Assembly (NCBI GenBank): GCA_947453195.1
Contig: CANGFO010000008.1
Location: 54,878-118,877, forward strand
From: Flavobacteriaceae bacterium
GTDB taxonomy: Bacteria; Bacteroidota; Bacteroidia; Flavobacteriales; Flavobacteriaceae
Reading direction: 5' to 3'
Length of the DNA: 64,000 bases
This document shows positions 55,847 to 63,851 of the stretch, in pieces; the stretch's first letter is position 1, and every line of letters begins with the position of its first letter. The notes under the pieces were generated by a model. The model was given only the letters and a program-made list of their open reading frames with translations. It was not told the DNA's origin and ran no database searches. The translations under genes were made by a program, and so were the position numbers.

Positions 55847-58705
55847 ATGTCTCAAAAACGACTTTATTTACTTGATGCTTACGCGTTAATATTTCGCGGA
55901 TATTTTGCCTTTATAAAAAACCCTCGTATCAACTCCAAAGGAATGGATACTTCGGCAATTATGGGATTTATGAATGCCTTAATGGATGTAATTAAACGTG
56001 AAAAACCAGATCATTTAGCAGTAGCTTTTGATAAAGGTGGAAGTGATTATCGTTACGAAATGTACCAAGAATACAAAGCGCATCGTGACGAAACTCCAGA
56101 AGCCATTAAAATTGCGGTGCCTTATATTCAAGAATTGTTGAAAGCGATGCATATTCCAATTATTGAAAAAGCTGGATTTGAAGCCGATGATTTAATTGGA
56201 ACTTTAGCAAAACAAGCTGAAAAAGAAGGTTTCAAAGTTTTTATGGTAACGCCCGATAAAGATTTTGCGCAATTGGTTTCGGAAAATATTTTCATGTACA
56301 AACCAGCACGTATGGGTAACGACATTGAAATCTGGGGAATTCCTGAAGTGTTGGAAAAGTTTGAAATTACCAACCCATTACAAGTTATCGATTTCTTAGG
56401 AATGATGGGCGATGCTGCCGATAATATTCCGGGACTTCCTGGAGTTGGAGAAAAAACAGCTAAGAAATTCCTAGCCGAATTTGGCTCGATGGAAAATCTT
56501 TTAGCTAATACACACCAATTAAAAGGAGCAATAAAAGATAAAATTGAAGCCAATAAAGAATTGGGTTTGTTATCAAAAAAACTGGCTACTATCCTACTCG
56601 ATTGTCCAGTTGAATTCAATGCTGATGATTTTGAACTATCCAAACCCGATGTAGAAAAAACAGACGCGTTGTTTCAAGAATTAGAGTTCCGTCAAATGAA
56701 AGCGCAGTTTGATAAATTTTTTGGAACCGGAAAAGAATACGATGAAATTGAAACCAATGAAGCGACGTCGCAAACCAATGAAGCAGCGCCAAGAAAAACG
56801 CCTGTAAAAAGATCGCATGAAGATCAATTTGATTTGTTTGGGTTTTCTGATGAAGATGCCGATGGAGGACAGATTTCCAATTCAAATTATGCCACTTTAG
56901 AAACTACCGAACACTTTTATCAAACAATACAAGGTGACTTACCGGTGAAGTTATTAGTACAAAATTTAATGCTGCAAACTTCCGTTTGTTTTGACACCGA
57001 GACAACCGGAATTGATGCTTTGAATGCCGAATTAGTAGGAATGTCTTTTTCTTATGAAAAAGGAAAAGCTTTTTATGTTCCGTTTCCAGAAAACAGATCA
57101 GAAGCTCAAGAATTAGTTGATAAATTCAAGCCATTTTTTGAAAATGAAAACATTGAGAAAATTGGTCAGAACATAAAATATGATTTGAAAATATTGTCAA
57201 ATTATGGAGTGCAAATCAAAGGAAAACTATTTGACACCATGATTGCGCATTACTTAATTAATCCAGATATGCGCCATAATATGGATGTGTTATCGGAGAC
57301 CTATTTAAAATATTCACCTAAATCTATTGAAGATTTAATTGGCAAAAAAGGGAAAAATCAAAAATCTATGCGCGATGTTTCTTTAGAAGAAATAAAGGAA
57401 TATGCTGCCGAGGATGCTGATATTACTTTGCAGCTGAAACAAAATTTCAATCCGATTTTAGACAAGGCAGAAACAAAAAAATTATTTGACGAAATCGAGA
57501 TTCCGCTTATACCTGTTCTTGCCGCAATGGAATTGGAAGGAATCAACTTGGATGTTCCGTTCTTAAAATCGATGTCGGTTGAGATGGCTGCCGAAAGCAA
57601 TGCTTTAGAACAAAAAATCTATGAAACCGCTGGTGAAAAATTCAATTTGGCATCGCCAAAACAATTGGGCGATGTTTTATTTGATAAAATGAAAATTGGA
57701 GGAGCCAAACAAAAGAAAACCAAAACCGGGCAATATGCCACCGGGGAAGAAATATTATCTTATTTAGCCAATGACAATCCAATTGTAAAAGACATTTTGG
57801 AATGGCGTCAAATGGTAAAATTACAAAGCACCTATATTGATGCTTTACCAAATCAAGTAGATACCAAAACCGGCCGAGTGCATACCGATTACATGCAAAC
57901 GGTTGCTGCAACAGGAAGATTAAGTTCTAACAATCCTAATTTACAAAATATTCCAATTCGAACCGAACGCGGGCGATTAATTCGAAAAGCTTTTATTGCA
58001 AGAGATGAAAATTATTCTTTGGTTTCTGCCGATTATTCTCAAATTGAATTGCGCATTATTGCCGCATTATCGGGTGAAGAAAACATGATTAAGGCATTCC
58101 AAAACAACGAAGACATTCACCGAAGCACCGCAGCCAAAGTATTTAATGTGCCTTTAGAAGAAGTTACCAAAGAACAACGAAGCAATGCCAAAACAGTTAA
58201 CTTCGGAATCATATATGGGGTTTCTGCATTCGGATTAAGCAATCAAACCAATTTATCTCGAAAAGAAAGTGCTGAACTTATAGATGCCTATTATGCAACC
58301 TATCCAAAACTGAAATCTTACATGCAAAACCAAGTAGATTTTGCAAGAGAGAATGGTTATGTTCAAACGGTTTTAGGAAGAAGACGCTACTTAAAAGACA
58401 TCAATTCGGCCAATCAAATGGTGCGCAGTGGTGCAGAGAGAAATGCCGTAAACGCTCCTATTCAAGGATCTGCTGCTGATATTATTAAGATTGCCATGAT
58501 CAATATTTATAACAAATTAACTTCCGAAAACTGGAAATCCAAAATGTTATTGCAAGTACATGACGAACTTGTATTTGATGTACATAATTCTGAATTGGAA
58601 AAAATCCAACCCATGATAAAACACGAAATGGAAAATGCTTTTAAATTAGAAGTTCCATTGGAAGTAGAAATTGGCTCGGGTAAAAACTGGTTGGAAGCAC
58701 ATTAG
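55847..58705 (+). CDS. polA: DNA polymerase I
   Basis: PolA is the repair and Okazaki-fragment polymerase. The 952-residue protein has a 5'-3' exonuclease (about 1-290, ending the H3TH region GVGEKTAKKFL), a linker (about 295-350), an intact 3'-5' proofreading domain (CFDTETTGID, NIKYD and YAAEDAD) and the A-family polymerase domain (SADYSQIELRI, RSNAKTVNFGIIYG, LQVHDELVFDV). The linker carries Q-F-D-L-F at 327-331, which resembles the beta-clamp-binding motif. The C-terminus GSGKNWLEAH is normal; a second diverged copy of its last codons lies at 59737-59760. Confidence 0.98.
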   Translation: MSQKRLYLLDAYALIFRGYFAFIKNPRINSKGMDTSAIMGFMNALMDVIKREKPDHLAVAFDKGGSDYRYEMYQEYKAHRDETPEAIKIAVPYIQELLKAMHIPIIEKAGFEADDLIGTLAKQAEKEGFKVFMVTPDKDFAQLVSENIFMYKPARMGNDIEIWGIPEVLEKFEITNPLQVIDFLGMMGDAADNIPGLPGVGEKTAKKFLAEFGSMENLLANTHQLKGAIKDKIEANKELGLLSKKLATILLDCPVEFNADDFELSKPDVEKTDALFQELEFRQMKAQFDKFFGTGKEYDEIETNEATSQTNEAAPRKTPVKRSHEDQFDLFGFSDEDADGGQISNSNYATLETTEHFYQTIQGDLPVKLLVQNLMLQTSVCFDTETTGIDALNAELVGMSFSYEKGKAFYVPFPENRSEAQELVDKFKPFFENENIEKIGQNIKYDLKILSNYGVQIKGKLFDTMIAHYLINPDMRHNMDVLSETYLKYSPKSIEDLIGKKGKNQKSMRDVSLEEIKEYAAEDADITLQLKQNFNPILDKAETKKLFDEIEIPLIPVLAAMELEGINLDVPFLKSMSVEMAAESNALEQKIYETAGEKFNLASPKQLGDVLFDKMKIGGAKQKKTKTGQYATGEEILSYLANDNPIVKDILEWRQMVKLQSTYIDALPNQVDTKTGRVHTDYMQTVAATGRLSSNNPNLQNIPIRTERGRLIRKAFIARDENYSLVSADYSQIELRIIAALSGEENMIKAFQNNEDIHRSTAAKVFNVPLEEVTKEQRSNAKTVNFGIIYGVSAFGLSNQTNLSRKESAELIDAYYATYPKLKSYMQNQVDFARENGYVQTVLGRRRYLKDINSANQMVRSGAERNAVNAPIQGSAADIIKIAMINIYNKLTSENWKSKMLLQVHDELVFDVHNSELEKIQPMIKHEMENAFKLEVPLEVEIGSGKNWLEAH

Positions 58706-58765
58706 CAATATATCTTGTATTATTTAATCTTTTAGGTATCTGAAAAATATTTTTCGGGAAAACAT

Positions 58766-58806
58766 TTGTTTGTTTAAAATAATATTTAGACATTTGTCTA
58801 AATATT
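58766..58806 (+). promoter_or_regulatory. sdpRI promoter and perfect 26-bp operator
   Basis: AATATTTAGACA (58781-58792), TT, and its exact reverse complement (58795-58806) form a perfect palindrome with 12-bp arms. A promoter match, TTG (58766-58768), 20 nt, GACATTTG (58789-58796, one mismatch), puts the -7 element inside the palindrome. This fits autorepression by the ArsR/SdpR-type protein encoded next. Confidence 0.75.
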
Positions 58807-58814
58807 TAATTAAT

Positions 58815-59069
58815 ATGAATACTATTTTCAAAGCATTAAATGATGAAACAAGACGAAATATCCTTGAAATGCTTCGCAAACAAGAAATGACGGCTGGAGA
58901 TATAGCAGATAAATTTAATATTTCAAAACCAAGTATTTCTCATCATTTAGATATTTTAAAACGTGCGGACTTAGTAACAAGCGAAAAAAAAGGACAATTT
59001 GTAGTCTATTCATTAAATACAACAATTGTTGAAGATATCATTAAATGGATTATAACTCTTAAAAAATAA
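58815..59069 (+). CDS. sdpR: ArsR/SdpR-family autorepressor
   Basis: About 84 residues in one winged-helix domain: FKALNDETRRNILEMLRKQEMTAGDIADKFNISKPSISHHLDILKRADLV. The pattern matches the SdpR group, in which the repressor and the membrane protein SdpI are encoded together. No Cys metal site is present, so it does not look like a metal sensor. The start at 58815 is chosen because the upstream ATG (58770) lies before the operator. The sdpI-like gene starts 2 nt after its stop. Confidence 0.9.
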   Translation: MNTIFKALNDETRRNILEMLRKQEMTAGDIADKFNISKPSISHHLDILKRADLVTSEKKGQFVVYSLNTTIVEDIIKWIITLKK

Positions 59070-59071
59070 CA

Positions 59072-59725
59072 ATGGAAAAAATTAATAAAGAAATCCCGTT
59101 TATCACTATTGCAGTAATACCTTTTATTTATCTTTCTTACATCTGGAGAAGTTTGCCTGAAAGAGTTCCAATGCATTGGAATGCTTTAGGAGAAATTGAT
59201 AATTATGGAAATAAAAATGAATTATTTTTCGTACTCCTTTTGCTTGTGGGTCTGCCTTATGCTGTCTTCTTAACTATTCCAAATATTGACCCTAAACAGA
59301 AGCTGCAAAACATGGGCAATAAATTAAATAATTTACGATTAATTCTAACTTTATTTATGACGGCACTTGCAATTTTTATATTACATAGCGCACAACTTCA
59401 AACTATCAATCCGGCATTCCTATTTTCAATTGTAGGGCTGTTGTTTGCATTTTTAGGAAATTATTTCAAAACACTAAAACAAAATTATTTTATAGGCTTT
59501 AAAACTCCATGGACGTTGGAAAACGAAGAAATTTGGAAGAAAACACATTTGTTGGCAGGTAAAATGTGGTTTGTTGGCGGACTACTAATGGCACTAACTT
59601 TTATTTTACCTAACCCCATTAATTTTTATGTTTTTTTAGGTATTACTGCTGTTATTACGATTATTCCAATTGCATATTCTTTTTTAGAGTATAAAAAAAT
59701 AAAAAAATCCGAAGAGGGAAAATAG
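59072..59725 (+). CDS. sdpI: SdpI-family membrane protein (DUF1648 plus SdpI)
   Basis: This 217-residue protein has about five to six membrane helices. The DUF1648 signature is present near residues 30-45 (LPERVPMHWNALGEIDNYG), and the SdpI region follows with NYFIGFKTPWTLENEEIWKKTHLLAGKMWFVGG. In Bacillus subtilis SdpI protects against the SdpC toxin and sequesters SdpR at the membrane. No sdpA, sdpB or sdpC-like gene is nearby, so here it may give immunity to foreign toxins or signal membrane stress. Confidence 0.9.
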   Translation: MEKINKEIPFITIAVIPFIYLSYIWRSLPERVPMHWNALGEIDNYGNKNELFFVLLLLVGLPYAVFLTIPNIDPKQKLQNMGNKLNNLRLILTLFMTALAIFILHSAQLQTINPAFLFSIVGLLFAFLGNYFKTLKQNYFIGFKTPWTLENEEIWKKTHLLAGKMWFVGGLLMALTFILPNPINFYVFLGITAVITIIPIAYSFLEYKKIKKSEEGK

Positions 59726-59736
59726 TTAACTTTCAA

Positions 59737-59760
59737 AAAAACTGGCTAGAAGAACATTAA
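59737..59760 (+). pseudogene. Displaced fragment of a polA 3' end
   Basis: The eight codons read K-N-W-L-E-E-H-stop, against K-N-W-L-E-A-H-stop at the end of intact polA (58682-58705); 20 of 24 bases agree. It lies 11 nt past the sdpI stop codon and 1.03 kb beyond the intact polA end, flanking the sdpR-sdpI pair. I read it as the leftover tail of a second polA end. Confidence 0.65.
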
Positions 59761-59821
59761 CGAGTGGTTAGTCTTAAGTGGTCAGTACTCAGTATTCTCT
59801 TTGACTTTAGTTATACAATTT

Positions 59822-59843
59822 TGTCATTCCGAAGGAATCTCAA
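59822..59843. repeat. Short dispersed intergenic hairpin repeat (CATTCCGAAGGAATC type)
   Basis: GTCATTCCGAAGGAATCTC forms a small hairpin with ATTCC and GGAAT arms. I recall this sequence type as a repeat scattered between genes in Flavobacterium genomes, but could not check it. The intergenic stretch 59726-59907 also holds a short AGTGGTTAGT/AGTGGTCAGT near-direct repeat. Confidence 0.45.
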
Positions 59844-59883
59844 GTTGGAATTGTATTATTTATAGCTCCAACATTAAAATTTC

Positions 59884-59891
59884 TATATTTG
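59884..59891 (+). promoter_or_regulatory. -7 element for the PnuC-like gene
   Basis: TATATTTG matches TAnnTTTG and lies 16 nt before the start codon. No properly spaced -33 TTG is present. Confidence 0.45.
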
Positions 59892-59907
59892 CCGAAATAT
59901 TTTAAAA

Positions 59908-60645
59908 ATGGCACTAATTACATTATCTAATAAATCAACCCTTACTATTAAAGCGATAACTAATAGTCAGTATCTAGATATCATTGGATTGGTGATTGTA
60001 TTGGTTGGATCTATTGTCTTAGGGTATCACAAAACTGAAATTCCGATTCATTTTAATAATAGCGCTATTAATTTTCCATTAGGAATTTTTTCAATAATAA
60101 ATGTAGGTTTTTCGATGATTTCTACTCGGTTGGTAACCAAGAAAAACAATTTAGGAAATTTAATTGGCACCTTAAACACTGCTTTAAGTGGTGCTATAGA
60201 TTTTCTATTGGGTAATGCCGCTGCTATTTTAACTTATCCAATATCCTTTGTAGGAAATTATATTGCTTACCGATTTTGGAAAAAGAAAAAATTTCTGAAT
60301 AGTATTGATGCTATTTTTTATAGAAATTTAGGTTTTGGAATGGTTTTATCTTTGCTATTAAACTACCTAGGATTCACCTATTTTAGTGACAAACCTATCA
60401 ATTGGCAATTGTTTTTTGCTATAGCAATTCCTGCCGGAATTAGTTTTGGAGGGACCTTTAACAACAGTAGAATGTATCCAGACAATTGGTTTATGTGGCA
60501 ATTATATAACTTGTCTAAAATTGTACAAAGCGTACTCATTTTAAACATTGCCAATACAATCAAATATGTATTTTACTTCTTTAATGCCATTATTGGCTAC
60601 ATCACTTGGAATGATGACAAAGAGAAAAATACTATAATTTCCTAG
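59908..60645 (+). CDS. PnuC-like vitamin transporter
   Basis: This 245-residue protein has about seven membrane helices. It has the PnuC pattern: FPLGIFSIINVG near the first third, SFVGNYIAYRFWKKK in the middle, DNWFMWQLYNL after the sixth helix, and a final YFFNAIIGYITWND. PnuC proteins take up nicotinamide riboside; relatives carry thiamine or riboflavin, so the substrate is open. The N-terminus is somewhat longer than usual. The 3' end overlaps the convergent LacI-family gene by 14 nt. Confidence 0.7.
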   Translation: MALITLSNKSTLTIKAITNSQYLDIIGLVIVLVGSIVLGYHKTEIPIHFNNSAINFPLGIFSIINVGFSMISTRLVTKKNNLGNLIGTLNTALSGAIDFLLGNAAAILTYPISFVGNYIAYRFWKKKKFLNSIDAIFYRNLGFGMVLSLLLNYLGFTYFSDKPINWQLFFAIAIPAGISFGGTFNNSRMYPDNWFMWQLYNLSKIVQSVLILNIANTIKYVFYFFNAIIGYITWNDDKEKNTIIS

Positions 60646-61654
60646 TGGAATCGCGTTGACGTAACTCCGTTTTAATTACCGAAGTTCTATAATTAAAAGT
60701 TTCTTCTTTACTTTCTAATCGTTCAATAAGCATTTTAGTGGCTTCTGCTCCAATTTCTGGACCATGCTGACTAACTGTAGATAAACTCGGAGTCATTCTT
60801 CTAGACCAAACTCCATCTGCAAAACCAATAACCGAATATTCTTCTGGAATTTTTAATCCTTTTTTTATTCCCATTTTCATTGCCATTCCCGAAGTATGTT
60901 CGTCTAATGCAAAAACTGCGTCCACTTTATTAGCATCTAAAAAACCTTGCGTTTGCTTGTCAAAATCTTCAGTCGATTCGCACAAAAACATTAATTTTTC
61001 ATCTAATTTAATACCTGCAGATTCCAAGGCTTTTTTATATCCTTCCACACGAAGTTTTCCAACACTCAAATTATTAATTGCAGAAAAGATTGCAATTTTT
61101 TTACATCCCGTTTTAATTAAATGCTGCGTTGCGTTAATTGCAGAATCCAAATCATCAACTACCACTTTATCACAATTTACTTCATCGGTTATTCTATCAA
61201 ACAAAACTATAGGTGTCCCTTCGCTTATAATTGATTTTAAATGTTCAAACTCATGTAATTTTTGAGCTTCCTGAGAAATAGATAAAACAAATCCATCAAT
61301 AGTTCCATTACTAAGCATGTCTAATATCGCAATTTCTTTTTCTAAAGACTCATTACTAATACAAGTAAGCACTTTGTATCCATTTTCATCGGCTACTTTT
61401 TCTATACCTTTAAAAACTTTTGCAAAAAACGAATTCAAAATATTAGGAATAATAACTCCAATAGTTTTTGTAGATCTATTTTTAAGGTTCAATCCTATAC
61501 TATTGGGTTTGTATTTTTTAAGTTTGGCATATTCTTGAACCCTAACTTTTGTAGGTTCACTAATTTCCGGACTATCATTCAAAGCCTTAGAGACAGTAGA
61601 TACAGAAACGCCCAATTCTTTAGCAATTTGTTTTAAGGTAGCTTTCGATTTCAT
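60632..61654 (-). CDS. LacI-family transcriptional regulator
   Basis: This 340-residue protein has an N-terminal LacI helix-turn-helix (TLKQIAKELGVSVSTVSKALND, about 5-26) with the hinge helix region following, and a periplasmic-binding-protein-like sensor domain (about 60-330) with TKTIGVIIPNILNSFFAKVF and SVIGFADG. It probably responds to a sugar or nucleoside-like ligand; no sugar operon is adjacent. A 7-bp inverted repeat (CATCTTA 61652-61658, TAAGATG 61667-61673) overlaps its start codon and might be an autoregulatory site. Confidence 0.93.
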   Translation of the reverse strand: MKSKATLKQIAKELGVSVSTVSKALNDSPEISEPTKVRVQEYAKLKKYKPNSIGLNLKNRSTKTIGVIIPNILNSFFAKVFKGIEKVADENGYKVLTCISNESLEKEIAILDMLSNGTIDGFVLSISQEAQKLHEFEHLKSIISEGTPIVLFDRITDEVNCDKVVVDDLDSAINATQHLIKTGCKKIAIFSAINNLSVGKLRVEGYKKALESAGIKLDEKLMFLCESTEDFDKQTQGFLDANKVDAVFALDEHTSGMAMKMGIKKGLKIPEEYSVIGFADGVWSRRMTPSLSTVSQHGPEIGAEATKMLIERLESKEETFNYRTSVIKTELRQRDSTRKL

Positions 61655-61821
61655 CTTACAAATAAATAAGATGTAAAACTACAAAAATTAATTATACAAA
61701 TCAATAAATACTTAGCCTGCTACTTCGTCACAGAGCGAATCAATACAACGGGGCTAAAAAGAAAAATGGTGCATTTTTGTATATATCTATAATTCAACCT
61801 AAAAGAAAAACGAAAACCTGT

Positions 61822-61851
61822 TTGCATATATAATAAATAATTGTACTTTTG
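61822..61851 (+). promoter_or_regulatory. Promoter of the rplM-rpsI ribosomal protein operon
   Basis: TTG (61822-61824), 19 nt, then TACTTTTG (61844-61851) is a full match to TTG-N17-20-TAnnTTTG. It lies 45 nt upstream of the rplM GTG. The leader contains the small inverted repeat TCCC / GGGA. Confidence 0.75.
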
Positions 61852-61896
61852 CACTCCCGTAATTGGGAATGGAATGTTTAATTAAAAAAAATTATT

Positions 61897-62352
61897 GTGA
61901 ACACATTAAGCTACAAGACAGTTTCAGTGAACAAAGCCACAGCAGATAAGCAGTGGATTGTTGTAGATGCTGAAGGTCATAACTTAGGTCGTTTTGCTTC
62001 AAAAGTAGCTATGCTATTAAGAGGTAAATACAAGCCAAGTTATTCACCGCACGTTGATTGTGGAGATAACGTAATTGTTATCAACGCAGACAAAATCAAC
62101 CTAACTGGAAACAAACTTGACGATAAAACGTATATTCGTCATACAGGTTATCCAGGAGGACAAAGAAGCTTGACTGCTAAAGTAATGCAACAAAAAAACC
62201 CTGCATTATTAGTGGAAAAAGCTGTAAAAGGAATGTTGCCTAAAAACAAATTAGGAGCGCAACTTTTCCGTAATTTAGATGTAAATGTTGGTACAGAGCA
62301 CAAACATGCTGCTCAAAAACCAAAAACCGTTAACCTTAACGACTTAAAGTAA
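61897..62352 (+). CDS. rplM: 50S ribosomal protein L13
   Basis: This 151-residue protein has the L13 blocks WIVVDAEGHNLGRFASKVAMLLRGKYKPS and CGDNVIVINADKINLTGNK and the KAVKGMLPKN region. The start is a GTG codon at 61897 (MNTLSYKTVSVNKA); no in-frame ATG occurs before the conserved core. It overlaps rpsI through TAATG, as is usual for the L13-S9 pair. Confidence 0.97.
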   Translation: MNTLSYKTVSVNKATADKQWIVVDAEGHNLGRFASKVAMLLRGKYKPSYSPHVDCGDNVIVINADKINLTGNKLDDKTYIRHTGYPGGQRSLTAKVMQQKNPALLVEKAVKGMLPKNKLGAQLFRNLDVNVGTEHKHAAQKPKTVNLNDLK

Positions 62353-62738
62353 TGGGAGTTATTCACAAAATCGGTAGAAGAAAATGTGCTGTTGCACGTG
62401 TGTACGTTACTGAAGGAACAGGTAAAATTACCGTAAACAAAAGAGAGTTTGCAACTTACTTTCCAACAGCTACTTTACAGTACAAAGTATTACAACCAAT
62501 GTCTATGACAGAAAATGTAAACAACTTTGACGTAAAAGTAAATGTATACGGAGGTGGTTCAACAGGACAAGCAGAAGCTGTGAGAATGGCTTTAGCAAGA
62601 GTAATGTGTGAAGTTGGCGAAGGAAACAGAGCTATCTTAAAACCAGAAGGATTACTAACAAGAGATCCAAGAATGGTAGAACGTAAAAAATTCGGTCAGA
62701 AAAAAGCGCGTAAGAGATTCCAATTCTCGAAACGTTAA
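62352..62738 (+). CDS. rpsI: 30S ribosomal protein S9
   Basis: This 128-residue protein has the typical start IHKIGRRKCAVARVYV, YGGGSTGQAEAVRMALARVM in the middle, and the basic end QKKARKRFQFSKR that reaches the P-site tRNA. Its start overlaps the rplM stop by one base, so the two are translationally coupled. Confidence 0.98.
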   Translation: MGVIHKIGRRKCAVARVYVTEGTGKITVNKREFATYFPTATLQYKVLQPMSMTENVNNFDVKVNVYGGGSTGQAEAVRMALARVMCEVGEGNRAILKPEGLLTRDPRMVERKKFGQKKARKRFQFSKR

Positions 62739-62747
62739 TATTTGTAT

Positions 62748-62775
62748 TGTCACACTGAGCTTGTCGAAGTGTTGC
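62748..62775. repeat. Short dispersed intergenic repeat (CACTGAGCTTGTCGAAGTG type)
   Basis: CACACTGAGCTTGTCGAAGTG with ACACT / AGTGT arms and flanking ATTTG / CAAAT forms a weak hairpin 10 nt past the rpsI stop. I recall this sequence as a repeat seen between genes in Flavobacteriaceae; no search was possible. It may also act as a terminator between rpsI and rpsB. Confidence 0.5.
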
Positions 62776-62814
62776 AAATCAAAAAACCAAATTTTTACAA
62801 TTAAAATTGAATTA

Positions 62815-62927
62815 AAAACAAAGTTGTCGATATTCCTTATTAAAAGGGAATTAGTTTAGCATCTAAATGAAGCCAAAGCCAAAAGCGAATGGAACATTGC
62901 TAATCACGGAACGTAAACTATTACACA
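62815..62927 (+). promoter_or_regulatory. Candidate structured leader of rpsB
   Basis: The 113 nt before rpsB contain small inverted repeats, including ATTCC ... GGGAAT (62832-62851) and TTTAG-CAT-CTAAA (62856-62868), and a GC-richer segment than the surrounding intergenic DNA. No TAnnTTTG promoter was found here. Leaders that bind S2 are known upstream of rpsB in other bacteria; I could not match this one to a described motif. Confidence 0.3.
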
Positions 62928-63746
62928 ATGGCAAAAAAAATTGACGTTAAAGAATTATTAGAAGCAGGTGTTCACTTTGGACACATGACTCGTAAATGGG
63001 ACCCAAACATGGCTCCTTACATTTATATGGAACGTAATGGTATTCACATCATTAATCTATATAAAACGGCTGCAAAAATTGAAGAAGCTGGAGAAGCTAT
63101 GAAAAAAATTGCAGCATCTGGTAGAAAAATACTTTTCGTAGCTACCAAAAAACAAGCAAAAGATATCGTTTCAGAAAAAGCTTTAGCTTGCAACATGCCT
63201 TACATCACTGAAAGATGGCCTGGTGGTATGTTAACAAACTTCGTTACTATCCGTAAAGCTGTTAAAAAAATGGCTACTATTGATAGAATGAAAAAAGACG
63301 GTACTTTCATGACGCTTTCTAAAAAAGAAAGACTTCAAGTAGATCGTTTACGCTCTAAGTTAGAAAAAAACTTAGGATCTATTTCTGATATGTCTAGATT
63401 ACCTGCTGCATTATTTGTAGTAGATATCAAAGCTGAACACATCGCAATAAAAGAAGCACAAAAATTAAACATTCCAGTTTTCGCAATGGTTGATACTAAC
63501 TCCGATCCTCGTGAGGTAGATTATGTTATCCCTGCAAATGATGATGCTTCTAAATCAATCGATAAGATTTTAACTTTAGTTACAGACGCTGTAAAAGACG
63601 GATTAGCTAACAGAACTTCTGAAAAAGACGGAGAAGATGCTCCAGAAACTGAAGAAGTTGCTGCTGAAGAAGTTGCTGCTATTGTAGAAGAAGCTGTTGA
63701 GGCTCCTGCTGCTGAAGCTACTGAAGAAACAAAATCTGAAGAATAA
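62928..63746 (+). CDS. rpsB: 30S ribosomal protein S2
   Basis: This 272-residue protein has the S2 signatures LEAGVHFGHMTRKWDPNMAPYIY and ITERWPGGMLTNF and the VDTNSDPREVDYVIPANDDA region. The last 40 residues are an Ala/Glu-rich acidic tail, a common extension in Bacteroidota S2. It is followed by tsf after an AT-rich inverted repeat. Confidence 0.98.
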   Translation: MAKKIDVKELLEAGVHFGHMTRKWDPNMAPYIYMERNGIHIINLYKTAAKIEEAGEAMKKIAASGRKILFVATKKQAKDIVSEKALACNMPYITERWPGGMLTNFVTIRKAVKKMATIDRMKKDGTFMTLSKKERLQVDRLRSKLEKNLGSISDMSRLPAALFVVDIKAEHIAIKEAQKLNIPVFAMVDTNSDPREVDYVIPANDDASKSIDKILTLVTDAVKDGLANRTSEKDGEDAPETEEVAAEEVAAIVEEAVEAPAAEATEETKSEE

Positions 63747-63754
63747 AACAAAAT

Positions 63755-63819
63755 AATTACGAATTATGAATTTCGAATTACGTTGTTTTGGCGTAATTTC
63801 TAATTCGTAATTCGTAATT
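63755..63819. repeat. Large imperfect inverted repeat between rpsB and tsf
   Basis: Two 28-bp arms (63755-63782 and 63792-63819) built from AATTACGAATT units pair with a few mismatches around a 9-nt loop. The AATTACGAATT unit itself is near-palindromic. The RNA would form a long hairpin between the rpsB stop codon and the tsf start codon. The type resembles dispersed intergenic repeats of flavobacteria. Confidence 0.8.
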
Positions 63820-63851
63820 TACTTTTTAAAAACTTTTAATTTTAAAATATT

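Noticed and set aside
61655..61896. A hidden small gene between the LacI regulator and rplM
   Set aside because: No frame with a start codon and plausible length or composition is seen; the 242 nt hold the rplM promoter and AT-rich DNA only.
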